A DNA stretch of 64,000 nucleotides from NCBI RefSeq assembly GCF_000238275.3, contig NZ_AHCF03000004.1, forward strand, positions 310,001-374,000, written 5' to 3'. The notes beneath the pieces were generated by a model. The model worked only from the letters and a program-made list of their open reading frames with translations. It had not been told where the DNA came from and did not search any database. Origin of the DNA: Pseudoalteromonas undina. GTDB lineage: Bacteria; Pseudomonadota; Gammaproteobacteria; Enterobacterales; Alteromonadaceae. Position numbers and translations under genes: made by a program. Below, piece after piece: positions 16,617-26,251 of this stretch. The first letter of the stretch is position 1. Every line of letters starts with the position of its first letter.

Positions 16617-18089
16617 ATGAACATAAAAACAAAAATAGTTAGCCGTACTTTATTGAGCGCTTTATTAATTACGCCTACCTTGAGCATGGCCGAATTATCG
16701 CTAACTCCTAAAACCCCAGAGCAATGGCGCAGTGTTACTGAGCGTGATATTGAAGCTGCTTACAGCATATCGGCAAAAAATCACCCTGGCATGTTTGATG
16801 TTAACAACCCAGCCTTTCCTGAATTATTAAAGCAAGCAAAAGCAGAAGCACTTGCACTTTCTGCTAAAGCGAGCGGACCACAGGTTCATGTTGCAGCAAT
16901 TGCGCGTTTTAGTACTGTGCTACAAGATGGTCATGCCGGTGTGTTTTCACGCGTTGAACGACCTGCTCGTCGCTGGCCTGGTTTTCGTGCAGTTTGGCGA
17001 GGTGATGCATTAAAAGTGTATTACAGTGAAACAGATAATATAAATAAAGGCGACGTGATAAGTGGCTGCGATGGGCAAAGTACCGAGACGTTAATGCGAC
17101 AAAGAGTGTTTAAGTTTCATGGACAGGTTACACAGCCTGGGCATTGGTGGCAGCAAGGTTGGCGATTACTTGTTGATGAGGGCAACCCATTTTTAACACC
17201 TCTAAAAGAATGTCAATTTTTTAGAGCCAATGGACAATCCTACAGTAAAACCCTTGATTGGTCTGTTCAGCCAAAGAGTGTAAGTAAGCATTTAACACAC
17301 GCCTATAATGGGGATGAGCTTGCAACCGATTTAACTTGGCCTGCACAAAACACTGCGTGGATTGCTATGCCTAGTTTTGCAAATAACGATAAGCAAACTA
17401 AAGATTACAATAATCTTTATAAGAAGGTGACGAGTCAACGTTCCAAGTTACTCAGTGCAAAAGCGGTGGTTTTAGATCTTCGTCATAACCAAGGTGGCTC
17501 GTCGTATTGGAGCTTAACGCTTGCAAAAGCGTTGTGGGGTGAGCAAATTGTTGAACAAAAAATGGATAGCTACTCACAAAATAGCCGGGTTTGGTGGAGA
17601 GCGTCGAAAGACAATACTAACTATGTAAAATCGTTAATTGACGTGGTAAAAGATCAACCTGAAGTTCATGAACTGATTAAAGAAATAGCAGCAGGTATGG
17701 CGCAGTCACTTGAAAATAATAAGCCATTTTACATTGAAGAGCTGCAAAATAAATCAAACCTAAGCGAAAGTACGATACCAGTAAGTGACTTCAAAACACC
17801 GGTTGTTGTTATTGTACCGCCACAGTGTGCAAGTGCCTGTCTTGACGCCATTGATGTATTTAAGCAGTTTTCAAACACTCAGTTATTTGGCGCGCCAAGC
17901 AGTGCTGATTCATTGTATATGGATGTTCGATTAGCCGAGTTACCCTCAGGGTTAGGTAAAGTGATTATCCCTAATAAAGTGTATGTTAATAGAGCAAGAG
18001 GAAAGGGTGATTACTACAACCCCGATATTGCCTATAACGATATTGATTGGACAACCGACAAGTTATTAGAAAAAATTAAACATTTATGA
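16617..18089 (+). CDS. Secreted S41-family (tail-specific type) peptidase
   Basis: 490 aa with a signal peptide (residues 1-24, ending LSMA). A mid-domain precedes an S41 catalytic core: VVLDLRHNQGGSSYWSLTLAKALWG is the typical S41 DLRxNxGG element, and PPQCASACLDAIDVF places the probable nucleophile at S406. The PDZ domain of classical C-terminal processing proteases is not obvious. The protein should act in the periplasm or outside the cell on peptides. The Ser context (CASAC) differs from the common S-A-[GS]-E pattern, so activity is probable but not certain. The gene is followed by a terminator and is monocistronic. Confidence 0.8.
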   Translation: MNIKTKIVSRTLLSALLITPTLSMAELSLTPKTPEQWRSVTERDIEAAYSISAKNHPGMFDVNNPAFPELLKQAKAEALALSAKASGPQVHVAAIARFSTVLQDGHAGVFSRVERPARRWPGFRAVWRGDALKVYYSETDNINKGDVISGCDGQSTETLMRQRVFKFHGQVTQPGHWWQQGWRLLVDEGNPFLTPLKECQFFRANGQSYSKTLDWSVQPKSVSKHLTHAYNGDELATDLTWPAQNTAWIAMPSFANNDKQTKDYNNLYKKVTSQRSKLLSAKAVVLDLRHNQGGSSYWSLTLAKALWGEQIVEQKMDSYSQNSRVWWRASKDNTNYVKSLIDVVKDQPEVHELIKEIAAGMAQSLENNKPFYIEELQNKSNLSESTIPVSDFKTPVVVIVPPQCASACLDAIDVFKQFSNTQLFGAPSSADSLYMDVRLAELPSGLGKVIIPNKVYVNRARGKGDYYNPDIAYNDIDWTTDKLLEKIKHL

Positions 18090-18091
18090 AA

Positions 18092-18117
18092 AAAGCCGCT
18101 CAATGAGCGGCTTTGAC
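18092..18117. terminator. Bidirectional terminator after the S41 peptidase
   Basis: AAAGCCGCTC-aat-GAGCGGCTTT, ten paired bases with a three-base loop and A-rich left flank. It separates the peptidase from the convergent TonB receptor. Confidence 0.82.
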
Positions 18118-18161
18118 TTTTCAATTATAGGGGGTAATCAAAACTGTGTTTGGGCAAGGTA

Positions 18162-21155
18162 TTAATTGCCCATAGAGTATCTAACGCCAAAGGCATAACG
18201 AGGACCGTATTGAGCCGCGCTTAAGAACTGACTTTCGAAGCGGCTAAATGAACGCTCGGTTTCGTTAGTTAAGTTCACACCTTCAAAAAATACCGTTGTG
18301 CTTTCGTTAACTTCGTAGTTAACACTAATATCCCACTGCAAGTACTCTTCAGCATATTGTGGCGGAGCCGTAGCACCTGAATCAGGTAAACCCTGCGCAA
18401 TTAAGTACTCATCACGCCATGCACCGGTAATTTTTACCGATAAGCCATTTTTTTCGTAAAAGCCTTGTAGGTTTGCAGAGTCACTTAGGCCAGCCAATAC
18501 CGCTTGAGAGGCAAGGTAGTAGTTATCGTACTCAACATCACCATCAACAACTGTGGCATTAAAGCCTGCACCAAAGCCCGAGTCGCCAAACAAGTGCTGA
18601 ACAGCAAATTCAAAGCCGTTCACCTTACGTGAGCCAACGTTTTCAGGTGAATTAATAGTCCATTCAATTAGCGGGTCGGTTGCTGGGTCTGGTAAGATAC
18701 GGTTGTTTTCGCCAATACCCACACCATTAGCTACAATTTCATTGTAAATTGCAGTGTCCGTTGCTTGATCGCCACGACCTTCAATGGCGGCTACTGCGTT
18801 GTTCCAACGCTGACCTAAATACACATCATGTAAGCCTTCAAATGTTGTTTTAACCTGCGTGTTATCAATCCAATTATCTACGTCTTTCCAAAATAGACCA
18901 ATAGCAGCGTAGCTGCCTTCGCTGTAGTAATACTCAAGGCTTAAATCTAAGTTCGTTGATTTAAATGGTTCTAAGTTTGGATTACCACGGCTACCACTTC
19001 TTGAATTTAATTTAGGTGAAGGTGTTAAAGCCAAGTTACCTAACATATCACCGAGTGTTGGTCTGGTGATTGTTTGACCCCATGAGGCGCGGGTCACTAG
19101 GTCATCCGTAAGATCGACTTTAATATCAATCATAGGAAGTAGTAAGTCGTATTGGCCTTCATAGTCTACTTCAACTAATTCGCCACCAGCGGCAAATTGA
19201 GTTAACCACTCTGAACCACCAGCCCAGTACACTTGTTCCGCTACACGGCTTTTAGCTGGGCTGACAATATCAGTTTCTTCATAACGAAGACCTAAATTTA
19301 CAAATACTTCGTAGTCGCTAACGTCAAATACCCAATTACTAGAGAGATACACACTGATGGTTTCTTCTTCAACTTCGTTAGTTGGGAAGCCGTCAAAGCT
19401 ACCAATTCGGTAATAATCACTGCCAATAACATCTTCGGTTAAGTAAGCGCTTTGGCGAGCAAATGCTTCATCAAGGTCATAAGTGTAAGCATAACCAGGG
19501 GCTACGCCGTTAGGGCCAAATGAAAACTCATCAAGGAATCCGCTTAAATCAACTCTTTCGAACATCGCATCCGGAAAAATTTCAGCGAATGTACCGTTGT
19601 TAAAGCCTGGTGCATTGGCGTTATTAGAACCACCCCAACCACTAAGTGTTTGTTTAGTGTAAGCCACACCAAATTTTACAGTCTCAAGACCAATATCTGT
19701 ATAAGTAAATAGCTTACCATCTAATTGCACTTGAGAAACTTCTGACTCACCCGGTGTTCTGGTAAAAATACTGAAGTTAGAACCAATTTGATTTGGACTC
19801 ACTTCTTGTGTGCCATTGTTCCAATTAATATTGAAACCGGGCACATCGCCTTCGCGGAAAAAGTATTCTTTAGTCGAGAGATCGGCTGAGCCCAAAATAA
19901 TACGGGCATTAGAGTTTAAGCCTGGATCTTTACCGTTATCTGTAGTGGTTTTTGAAGTATGGGCATCAAAGTTAAAACTTAGATTGTCTGTTGCTAACCA
20001 TTCAACATTAATACCAGTTGCTTTTGAGTCTACTTCTGAGGTTTCACGAAATGCAGTGAATGATGCGTCATCGCCAGCTGAGTTATAGTAAATAGCGGTG
20101 CCGTTTTCATCTAGCTCATAGGCATTACCATTGCCGCCAAACGACCCATTCCAAATACCCCACGATAACGAATTATTACCCGTTGTAGCATTTGATATTG
20201 TGTGATCTAGTGTAAACGTTAAGTTATCTGTTGGTGCAAACTGAAAAGTGGCTTGCGCGTTTAAACGTTCACGCTGAATGTCGTCTTTTGCAAAGCTGAC
20301 TTCTTGTGGGAAGAAAGCGGCAGATACAAATTCACCACTCTCCCCAGCGTTAGGGTCGAAAAACTGCTTCGCTGGATTGCCATCAGCATCCATTGGGCGG
20401 TTATCAATTATGTTTTCAGCATCAACCGATAGGTTAGGGTTGACTAACCAAGAGCGCACATTGGCTGCTTGGCGCTGAAAATCACGACGGTGGTAAGAAA
20501 AGTTAGCTGAAAAACCAAACATTTCGTCAGCAAACGTGTTGCTGTAAATACCTGCTACTTCAGGAGTAACCTCATCACCTTCTTCTACCGATGTATCGTG
20601 AATACCTTTAGCCATTAATGAAAAACGTTGACCCGGCTTCTGTAGAGGTTTAGCGGTAACAATATTTACAGTTGCACCAAGGCCACCTGTTGGTGTATCT
20701 GCACGCGCTGTTTTCATAACTTCAAGTGAGCTTACACCCTCCGATGATAAGTTCTCAAAGTTAAATGAGCGCGTAAAGCCTGTGCCCGCCATTTGACGGC
20801 CGTTAAGTGTTACAAGGTTAAATGATGGGCCAAAACCACGTACGGTAATTTGGCTACCTTCACCGTTTGAGCGACTTACTGATACACCCGTAATACGTTG
20901 TAGCGATTCAGCTAAGTTAGTATCTGGAAATTTACCCATTTCTTCAGCAGAAATGGCATCGACCACGCCTGATGCGTCACGTTTTACATCCATTGAACGA
21001 ATGAGTGAGCCACGAATACCTTTTACTTCAATAACTTCTAGTTCAGGTTCGGCAGTATTTTCTTGCGCAGCGTAAGCGAAGTTAAATGTGCTTGCAGCGA
21101 TGATAAGTGACACAGAAGCCGCTAGTGGGCTTTTTTTAAACTTATTTGTGTTCAT
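18162..21155 (-). CDS. Large TonB-dependent receptor of the beta-glucan locus
   Basis: 997 aa from the ATG at 21155; upstream in-frame codons to 21218 do not look like a signal peptide. Residues 1-29 (MNTNKFKKSPLAASVSLIIA...) are the signal. A TonB box-like LEVIEVKGIRGSL is followed by a plug with KRDASGVVDAISAEEMGKFPDTNLAESLQRI (read in parts) and VTLNGRQMAG, characteristic of the large Xanthomonas/Caulobacter-type carbohydrate receptors. The barrel ends RYAFGVRYSMGN. It starts 74 bases after the GH16 laminarinase-like gene and should be in the same operon, so laminarin oligosaccharides are the inferred substrate. Control is probably through the twin palindromes upstream of the GH16 gene. 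Confidence 0.88.
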   Translation of the reverse strand: MNTNKFKKSPLAASVSLIIAASTFNFAYAAQENTAEPELEVIEVKGIRGSLIRSMDVKRDASGVVDAISAEEMGKFPDTNLAESLQRITGVSVSRSNGEGSQITVRGFGPSFNLVTLNGRQMAGTGFTRSFNFENLSSEGVSSLEVMKTARADTPTGGLGATVNIVTAKPLQKPGQRFSLMAKGIHDTSVEEGDEVTPEVAGIYSNTFADEMFGFSANFSYHRRDFQRQAANVRSWLVNPNLSVDAENIIDNRPMDADGNPAKQFFDPNAGESGEFVSAAFFPQEVSFAKDDIQRERLNAQATFQFAPTDNLTFTLDHTISNATTGNNSLSWGIWNGSFGGNGNAYELDENGTAIYYNSAGDDASFTAFRETSEVDSKATGINVEWLATDNLSFNFDAHTSKTTTDNGKDPGLNSNARIILGSADLSTKEYFFREGDVPGFNINWNNGTQEVSPNQIGSNFSIFTRTPGESEVSQVQLDGKLFTYTDIGLETVKFGVAYTKQTLSGWGGSNNANAPGFNNGTFAEIFPDAMFERVDLSGFLDEFSFGPNGVAPGYAYTYDLDEAFARQSAYLTEDVIGSDYYRIGSFDGFPTNEVEEETISVYLSSNWVFDVSDYEVFVNLGLRYEETDIVSPAKSRVAEQVYWAGGSEWLTQFAAGGELVEVDYEGQYDLLLPMIDIKVDLTDDLVTRASWGQTITRPTLGDMLGNLALTPSPKLNSRSGSRGNPNLEPFKSTNLDLSLEYYYSEGSYAAIGLFWKDVDNWIDNTQVKTTFEGLHDVYLGQRWNNAVAAIEGRGDQATDTAIYNEIVANGVGIGENNRILPDPATDPLIEWTINSPENVGSRKVNGFEFAVQHLFGDSGFGAGFNATVVDGDVEYDNYYLASQAVLAGLSDSANLQGFYEKNGLSVKITGAWRDEYLIAQGLPDSGATAPPQYAEEYLQWDISVNYEVNESTTVFFEGVNLTNETERSFSRFESQFLSAAQYGPRYAFGVRYSMGN

Positions 21156-21229
21156 AATTGCTCTGCTTTTACTTAATTTATTACGGTAAGTAGGTACTTG
21201 TAATTTAGTACCTACCACTGAATTAGGGT

Positions 21230-23887
21230 TTATGGGTTAGCGATAACTACGTTGTCTATACGGTAAACTGCACCTTCACCTGTTCCCCACGCTGGGAACA
21301 TCATCAGTACATTGATGTCGCTAATGTCTAAACCTGCATCAAATAATGATTGCAACGTAAACGTGTATGTTTGCCACTGTCCAATAACAGGTACTTCACC
21401 TTCAACGCTTTGTGCAAGAGGAAGCTCTACCGCTGTTGCTGCACCTGTTGACTCAATTTTAAATGTCCATACTGAGTCAGGGTCATTTGGTGGTGTCACC
21501 ATTTTCATTTCAAATTGCACAACACCATTGGCTAATATTGCTGATGCATCAAAAGAGATACCGTCGTCCGCTAAAAAGCCCATTACTGTTGGTGTAGCAC
21601 CAATAACAAACTCAGCCACTGTGCCGTGATCAGCATCGTCAGTTTCTTCAGTCGGTGTAGAGCCACCACAACAGTCCCAAATACTCCACATATCTGCAGC
21701 AGTATCTTGGAAAATAGTGATTTCATCGCCTGCTGATGCACTAGGATCGTACATTTTAGCGTTATCAACACGGTAAACCGCACCTTCACCTGTGCCCCAT
21801 GCTGGGAATATCATCACTACATCAATGGCACTAACATCTAAACCTGCGCCCGCTAAGTCAGCGAATGTAAAGGTATAAGTTTTCCACTCACCTACAACAG
21901 GTGCATCGCCAGCATCTGTTAATGGTAATTCTACTGCGGTATCACCCTCATTAGATTCAATTTTCATTAACCAAGTTGCATCTGGGTTATTTGGGTTTGA
22001 CATCACTTTCACATCAAACTGTAGTACACCATTTTCTAAAATGCTGGTTGCATCAAATGGAGTGTCGCTACCACCAGCAGATGAACGAGTATTAAAGCCC
22101 ATTACAGTGGGGGCTTCGCCAATAGTGAATTCTGCAGTTAAGCCGTGTTCTGCATCGTCCATAACTTCTGATGGAGTAGAGCCGCCACAACAATCCCACA
22201 TCGGCCAATCTAAGTTTTGCTCGTCAGTAAATAAATCTACTGATGGTGATTCACCTACATCGCCTTCAATAGCCACATTGGTAATTAAATATTCAGCGCC
22301 TGCACCTGTTTGCCATGCTGGGAATACCATTAATACATCAATGGCACTTAAATCTAAGCCTCTTTCTTGTAGTAAAGAAAGTGGGAAGGTGTAAGTTTGC
22401 CATTGACCAGTAACAGGAGTAACACCTTCATTACTATCGCTAAGGGCTACATCGCCGGTATTAGGACCACCATCGCCCGCTTCGGCTTTCAATAGCCATG
22501 TAGTATCTGATGTTGGTGGCGTTACCACTTTCATATCAAAAGTTAGTCGACCATTTAGATCAAGAAGAAGTGATGCATCAAACGGAGATGAAGTGCCGGT
22601 AAAATCATCAGGGAAGTGACCGCCTCGAGTAGAAAACCCAAGCACAGTCCCGTTATTATCGTTAATGTTAAACTTAATTACATCGCCTTTGTCAGCGTCA
22701 GTAATTGTTTCAGGTGTTGTTCCACCACAACAATCCCATGCGATCCAGTTGGCATTTAAGCTGCCATCAAAAATATCAAGATTCTTTGCAACACCATCAC
22801 TTGGCGGAGTAGGTACAGGGGCTTTACCTTCTACAAGTGCATCGTCTAGGCTATCGTAACCTGGACGTACTGTTTCACAACCTTTACCAGTGGCCGGATC
22901 TGAGGCACATTCGTACACACGAACATAATCAATCTCAAAGCTTTGACCTTCTGCAAATGCAGCTGCATCAATACCTAAATTGTTTACATTTTCAGGCCAA
23001 TCGCCACCAACAGCATGGTTTAATATAAGGTAAAAGTCTTTATCAAATGGGGCATTATCCCAGTGAGTGGTAAGTTCGCCGTTACCTTGTTCAAAGTATT
23101 CAGCAAACCAACCTTTATGTTTAAGACCAACAGGCTCATCTTTAGAGTTGTAACGTACTTCAGAACGACGTTGTGTGGCGTATAAATAGCCATCTACGTA
23201 CCAGCGAATTTCTCCCTCTTGCCATTCGATTGCATAAGTATGAAAGTCATCTGCTGGGTTCATACCTTCAGGTAAGGCATAAGCTTTGCCTGAACTTGAG
23301 TTATTTGGCCACTCACGACCATAGTGAAGTGTGCCATGAATATTTGCTTCAACGGTGCCATCTTCAGCGACTGTTTTTAGATTAACTGCTTCTAAAATAT
23401 CAATTTCGCCAGAGCGCGGCCAAGTGCCATATACTTCATCGGTTGGCATCATCCAAAATGCGGGCCAGCTACCTTGACCAGAAGGCAACTTTGCACGCAT
23501 TTCAAAACGGCCATAAGTAAAGTCGGCGTTGTAGCGGGTGTTTAAACGGGCTGACGTGTATGGTTTTTCTGCACCTTCTTCTGCAGGTAAGGCGACTATA
23601 TTTAGTACACCGTCTTTAATGAAGGCATTTTCCTCACTGTCGGTGTAACATTGTTTTTCGTTGTTACCACCGCCAGCGCAGTTTAATTCAAAGTTCCACT
23701 TGTTAGTATCAATACTAGTGCTGTCAAACTCATCGCTCCATACCATACGCCAGTCTGAGACTGGTTCAGTAGGGTTTACTTTTTCAATATCGGTAGTAGT
23801 GGTCGCTGCGTCACCACCACAACCCGCCAAAGATGCTAATGAAATAGCAGCCAAAAGGCGAGTAATGCGTGTTGTTTCAATGTTCAT
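21230..23887 (-). CDS. GH16 beta-glucanase (laminarinase-type) lipoprotein with three WDCCGG modules
   Basis: 885 aa. The N-terminus LLAAISLASLAGCGG is a lipobox, so the mature protein starts at Cys23 or so and is probably outer-membrane anchored. Residues ~45-325 are a GH16 domain: DEFDSTSIDTNKW, YTSARLNTR, and the active site GEIDILEAV with nucleophile E161 and acid/base E166. This pattern and WPAFWMMP fit 1,3(4)-beta-glucanases such as laminarinase. Residues ~370-885 hold three repeats of about 160 residues, each beginning near a WDCCGG motif (W384, W564, W737) and ending in a [ML]FPAW-x-TG-x-GA-x-Y segment. They look like beta-sandwich carbohydrate-binding modules and resemble the C-terminal domain of Pseudoalteromonas ExoP, a comparison made from memory. 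It is the first gene of an operon with the TonB receptor. Confidence 0.9.
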   Translation of the reverse strand: MNIETTRITRLLAAISLASLAGCGGDAATTTTDIEKVNPTEPVSDWRMVWSDEFDSTSIDTNKWNFELNCAGGGNNEKQCYTDSEENAFIKDGVLNIVALPAEEGAEKPYTSARLNTRYNADFTYGRFEMRAKLPSGQGSWPAFWMMPTDEVYGTWPRSGEIDILEAVNLKTVAEDGTVEANIHGTLHYGREWPNNSSSGKAYALPEGMNPADDFHTYAIEWQEGEIRWYVDGYLYATQRRSEVRYNSKDEPVGLKHKGWFAEYFEQGNGELTTHWDNAPFDKDFYLILNHAVGGDWPENVNNLGIDAAAFAEGQSFEIDYVRVYECASDPATGKGCETVRPGYDSLDDALVEGKAPVPTPPSDGVAKNLDIFDGSLNANWIAWDCCGGTTPETITDADKGDVIKFNINDNNGTVLGFSTRGGHFPDDFTGTSSPFDASLLLDLNGRLTFDMKVVTPPTSDTTWLLKAEAGDGGPNTGDVALSDSNEGVTPVTGQWQTYTFPLSLLQERGLDLSAIDVLMVFPAWQTGAGAEYLITNVAIEGDVGESPSVDLFTDEQNLDWPMWDCCGGSTPSEVMDDAEHGLTAEFTIGEAPTVMGFNTRSSAGGSDTPFDATSILENGVLQFDVKVMSNPNNPDATWLMKIESNEGDTAVELPLTDAGDAPVVGEWKTYTFTFADLAGAGLDVSAIDVVMIFPAWGTGEGAVYRVDNAKMYDPSASAGDEITIFQDTAADMWSIWDCCGGSTPTEETDDADHGTVAEFVIGATPTVMGFLADDGISFDASAILANGVVQFEMKMVTPPNDPDSVWTFKIESTGAATAVELPLAQSVEGEVPVIGQWQTYTFTLQSLFDAGLDISDINVLMMFPAWGTGEGAVYRIDNVVIANP

Positions 23888-23949
23888 AACTGAACCCCGT
23901 TCAACTGATTATTGTCAGAATATAGTGTATTTGTTGATTTTTTCATTTT

Positions 23950-23963
23950 TGTAAGCGCTTACA
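23950..23963. promoter_or_regulatory. LacI-type operator TGTAAGCGCTTACA, copy 1
   Basis: Perfect 14-bp palindrome with central CG, 63 bases upstream of the GH16 start. Sites of this form are bound by LacI-family regulators of beta-glucoside or glucan use in Alteromonadales and relatives. Confidence 0.85.
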
Positions 23964-23980
23964 TTTTTCTGTGTGGTAAA

Positions 23981-23994
23981 TGTAAGCGCTTACA
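23981..23994. promoter_or_regulatory. LacI-type operator TGTAAGCGCTTACA, copy 2
   Basis: Identical to copy 1; centres are 31 bases apart, about three helical turns, so two dimers would lie on the same face. The regulator is not encoded nearby: the window's only LacI gene appears tied to a different palindrome. Confidence 0.85.
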
Positions 23995-24158
23995 AATAAT
24001 ATGGGGGATTCTCAACTGGGTCAAGAATTTGTTTAAATAATTTACAACTGGTTTACTTTTAGCGGGGTGTTTTTGTTAACAGGAACGGTTAAACGCCTAA
24101 GTAATGTTATAAATAGAGGTTTAAAAGGTGTACATGGATGTTTTCATTAGCTGTATTG

Positions 24159-24947
24159 CTATTTTTTAAATGGCATTATTAACAATTGCCTCAAGGATGA
24201 ATTTTGTTTGGGGTTTGGGTATTGGCTTAAACCAAGTGCAATATTTTTATCAGGCTGACTTGCCTGTGATTTATAGCTGCCAAAAAGTCTATCCCACCAA
24301 GTTACACTAAAGCCAAAGTTACTGTTTGTTTCTTCGGGGTTTTGGCTATGATGAATACGATGCAGTACTTGAGTTACAAGCACTAAACGCAGCGGCTTTT
24401 CAATAGAGTTGGGTAAACGAATATTCGCATGATTAAACAGTGCTAACCCATTGAGTGCAATTTCAAATATTAATACTGCAATAGCAGGTACACCCAAAGC
24501 GGTAACGGCAATCAATTTTATAAGTATGCTGAGTACAATTTCAATAGGATGAAATCGCAGACCGGTACTGGTATCAATATGTGCATCAGCGTGGTGTACG
24601 CGGTGCAAACGCCACAAAATAGGCACCTGATGAAAAAGCCGATGCTGCCAGTAAATAATTAAATCAAGCAAAAGTAAGCTGAGTATCACTGCAATGAGTG
24701 GTGAGACATTGAGTTGATTAAATAGCCCAATTCCATGCTGCTGATAATAAGCAGCAACCGCAGTTAATCCAACCGGCACTGTAAAGCGTGCAAGCAGGGT
24801 AGAAGTAAAGGTTAATCCAAAATTAGCAAACCAGCGTGACCTATTTTTAATAGTTGATTGGCGTGCAGGCTTTTGCCATTCAAGCAGCATCATTATTGCT
24901 AGTACGCTAAAAAAGAAGCCTAGCCGCCAATATACTTCATGACTCAT
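24159..24947 (-). CDS. Fatty acid hydroxylase / sterol desaturase superfamily protein
   Basis: 262 aa integral membrane protein with four to five helices and the superfamily's di-iron histidine motifs: HRLFHQ, HRVHHADAH and HRIHHSQ. Such enzymes insert hydroxyls or double bonds in fatty acyl chains, sterols or carotenoids, or cleave ether lipids. No specific substrate can be given. Its start overlaps the end of the CDP-alcohol phosphatidyltransferase gene by 11 bases, so it is the last gene of the operon starting near 34546, which suggests work on a membrane lipid. Confidence 0.85.
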   Translation of the reverse strand: MSHEVYWRLGFFFSVLAIMMLLEWQKPARQSTIKNRSRWFANFGLTFTSTLLARFTVPVGLTAVAAYYQQHGIGLFNQLNVSPLIAVILSLLLLDLIIYWQHRLFHQVPILWRLHRVHHADAHIDTSTGLRFHPIEIVLSILIKLIAVTALGVPAIAVLIFEIALNGLALFNHANIRLPNSIEKPLRLVLVTQVLHRIHHSQNPEETNSNFGFSVTWWDRLFGSYKSQASQPDKNIALGLSQYPNPKQNSSLRQLLIMPFKK

Positions 24948-25584
24948 GGTTTACCTCGTTGAGTGCGGTTTCTTGCTGTTTTAAGGTGTAATAACCTCCA
25001 TATATACGGGTGAAAATAGTTATCGCGCAGGCTATAGCAAATAAAACAGCAAGAATTGAAAAATACTGCGGCCAAATACAAAAGGCAATAAATAAGGCAA
25101 TGGTTTCTGTGCCTTCGGTTAAGCCATTTAAGTAGTAAAAACTTTTGTATTTAAATTGCGGTTTATCGAGTTTAAATTTTTCAGCGGCTATAGCAAAAGC
25201 TAAAAAGCTTGAGCCGGTACCTATAAAAGTCACAAGCAATAGTGACCCAGCAAGTGCATTTTGCTCAGGGTTGGTTAAAATAAATGCAAAAGGAATAAGC
25301 GCATAAAATAAAAAATCCAGAGTAATGTCTAAATATCCCCCAGCGCTTGAACTGCTCTGAGCATAACGCGCGAGTGCGCCATCAAGACCATCAAAAATGC
25401 GGTTAATACAAATTACAGCTAATGCGCCATACCAATATTCAAAAATAATTAGTGGCACAGCTAGTAAGCCAATTAAAAAACCTATTAAGGTTAACTGATC
25501 GGCACTCACTCCTTTTTTGTGCAGCTGTTTTACGCACGGAATAAGCACCGGTTTTATAAGTGGGGTAATAAATTTATCTAACAT
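24937..25584 (-). CDS. CDP-alcohol phosphatidyltransferase (YnjF-like)
   Basis: 215 aa membrane enzyme. It contains the complete family signature DG(x)2AR(x)8G(x)3D(x)3D, read as DGALARYAQSSSSAGGYLDI then TLD, whose acidic residues bind divalent metal. Enzymes of this family join a CDP-linked lipid and an alcohol to make a phospholipid head group; which alcohol is unknown. In E. coli a homologous gene, ynjF, also lies next to ynjBCD, so the linkage with this ABC importer is old. It overlaps both neighbours by 11 bases, showing translational coupling. Confidence 0.88.
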   Translation of the reverse strand: MLDKFITPLIKPVLIPCVKQLHKKGVSADQLTLIGFLIGLLAVPLIIFEYWYGALAVICINRIFDGLDGALARYAQSSSSAGGYLDITLDFLFYALIPFAFILTNPEQNALAGSLLLVTFIGTGSSFLAFAIAAEKFKLDKPQFKYKSFYYLNGLTEGTETIALFIAFCIWPQYFSILAVLFAIACAITIFTRIYGGYYTLKQQETALNEVNHES

Positions 25585-26227
25585 TTATATCACTTTGTAC
25601 GTTTAGATTGATGATTTTGCCATTTGTGGCTATTGCGTCACTTTCATCATGGGTGACCATAATGGCGGGTAACTGATATTCCCTAATTTGTGAAAACACC
25701 AGCTGACGGGTTTCAATACGTAATTGCTGATCAAGCTTACTAAAGGGTTCATCGAGTAAAATCGCTTTGGGTTTACTCAGTAATAGTCGCAGTAAAGCAA
25801 CACGGGCTTGCTGCCCACCGGAGAGAGTGTCTGGATGGCGCTTGGCCATGCCTTTTAGCCCAACGTGTGTAAGTGCTTCATCTATTTTCTGCTGGCGTTG
25901 TGTTTTATCCATTTTTGGCATGGCAAAGCTAATATTACCGCCAACAGATAGATGCGAGAATAGTAATGGGTCTTGATATAGCACAGCAACATGGCGTAAA
26001 TGGCTGGGCAAGGAACTAATATTAGTATCATTTAGCCACACCTCGCCAGTCGCATTAAAACCCGGAGGTAATGCGCCAGTAAGCCAATTTAATAAGCTAG
26101 ATTTACCGCTCCCTGATGGCCCCATAATAGTAAGAATTTCACCACCTTTAACCTGTTCATTCAAGCTCAGTAACAACTCGTTTTGACGATAAAGCTGACA
26201 ATTTTTAATTTGTAATGATGGCTGCAT
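25574..26227 (-). CDS. ABC importer ATPase (YnjD-like)
   Basis: 217 aa nucleotide-binding subunit, the same length as E. coli YnjD. Walker A is GPSGSGKSS, the Q-loop VLYQDPLLF, the signature LSGGQQARVALLRLLL, Walker B AILLDEPFSKLD, and the switch histidine is in VTHDESDA. It would drive import together with the fused permease upstream and the binding protein. The short length, without a C-terminal regulatory domain, fits the thiamine/iron/YnjD group rather than MalK-like ATPases. The gap to the permease gene is 24 bases. Confidence 0.9.
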   Translation of the reverse strand: MQPSLQIKNCQLYRQNELLLSLNEQVKGGEILTIMGPSGSGKSSLLNWLTGALPPGFNATGEVWLNDTNISSLPSHLRHVAVLYQDPLLFSHLSVGGNISFAMPKMDKTQRQQKIDEALTHVGLKGMAKRHPDTLSGGQQARVALLRLLLSKPKAILLDEPFSKLDQQLRIETRQLVFSQIREYQLPAIMVTHDESDAIATNGKIINLNVQSDINVR

Positions 26228-26251
26228 TAAACGCCCTTTGATGTATTCATA

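Larger units (their letters stand above)
23888..24158. other. Promoter region of the beta-glucan operon and operon-end spacer
   Basis: Contains two LacI-type palindromes at 23950-23994 and an AT-rich stretch (TATATT near 23921) that could be a -10 element for the leftward transcript. The part from about 24000 to 24158 shows no further feature; it is the 3' flank of the preceding operon, and I see no strong terminator there. Confidence 0.55.

Noticed and set aside
16478..16687. Minus-strand 69-codon frame before the S41 peptidase
   Set aside because: It overlaps the peptidase signal sequence, has a low-complexity composition and no support beyond being open.
21312..23954. Long plus-strand frames opposite the GH16 gene
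   Set aside because: They are antisense frames of a clearly coding gene and have no family features or ribosome sites.
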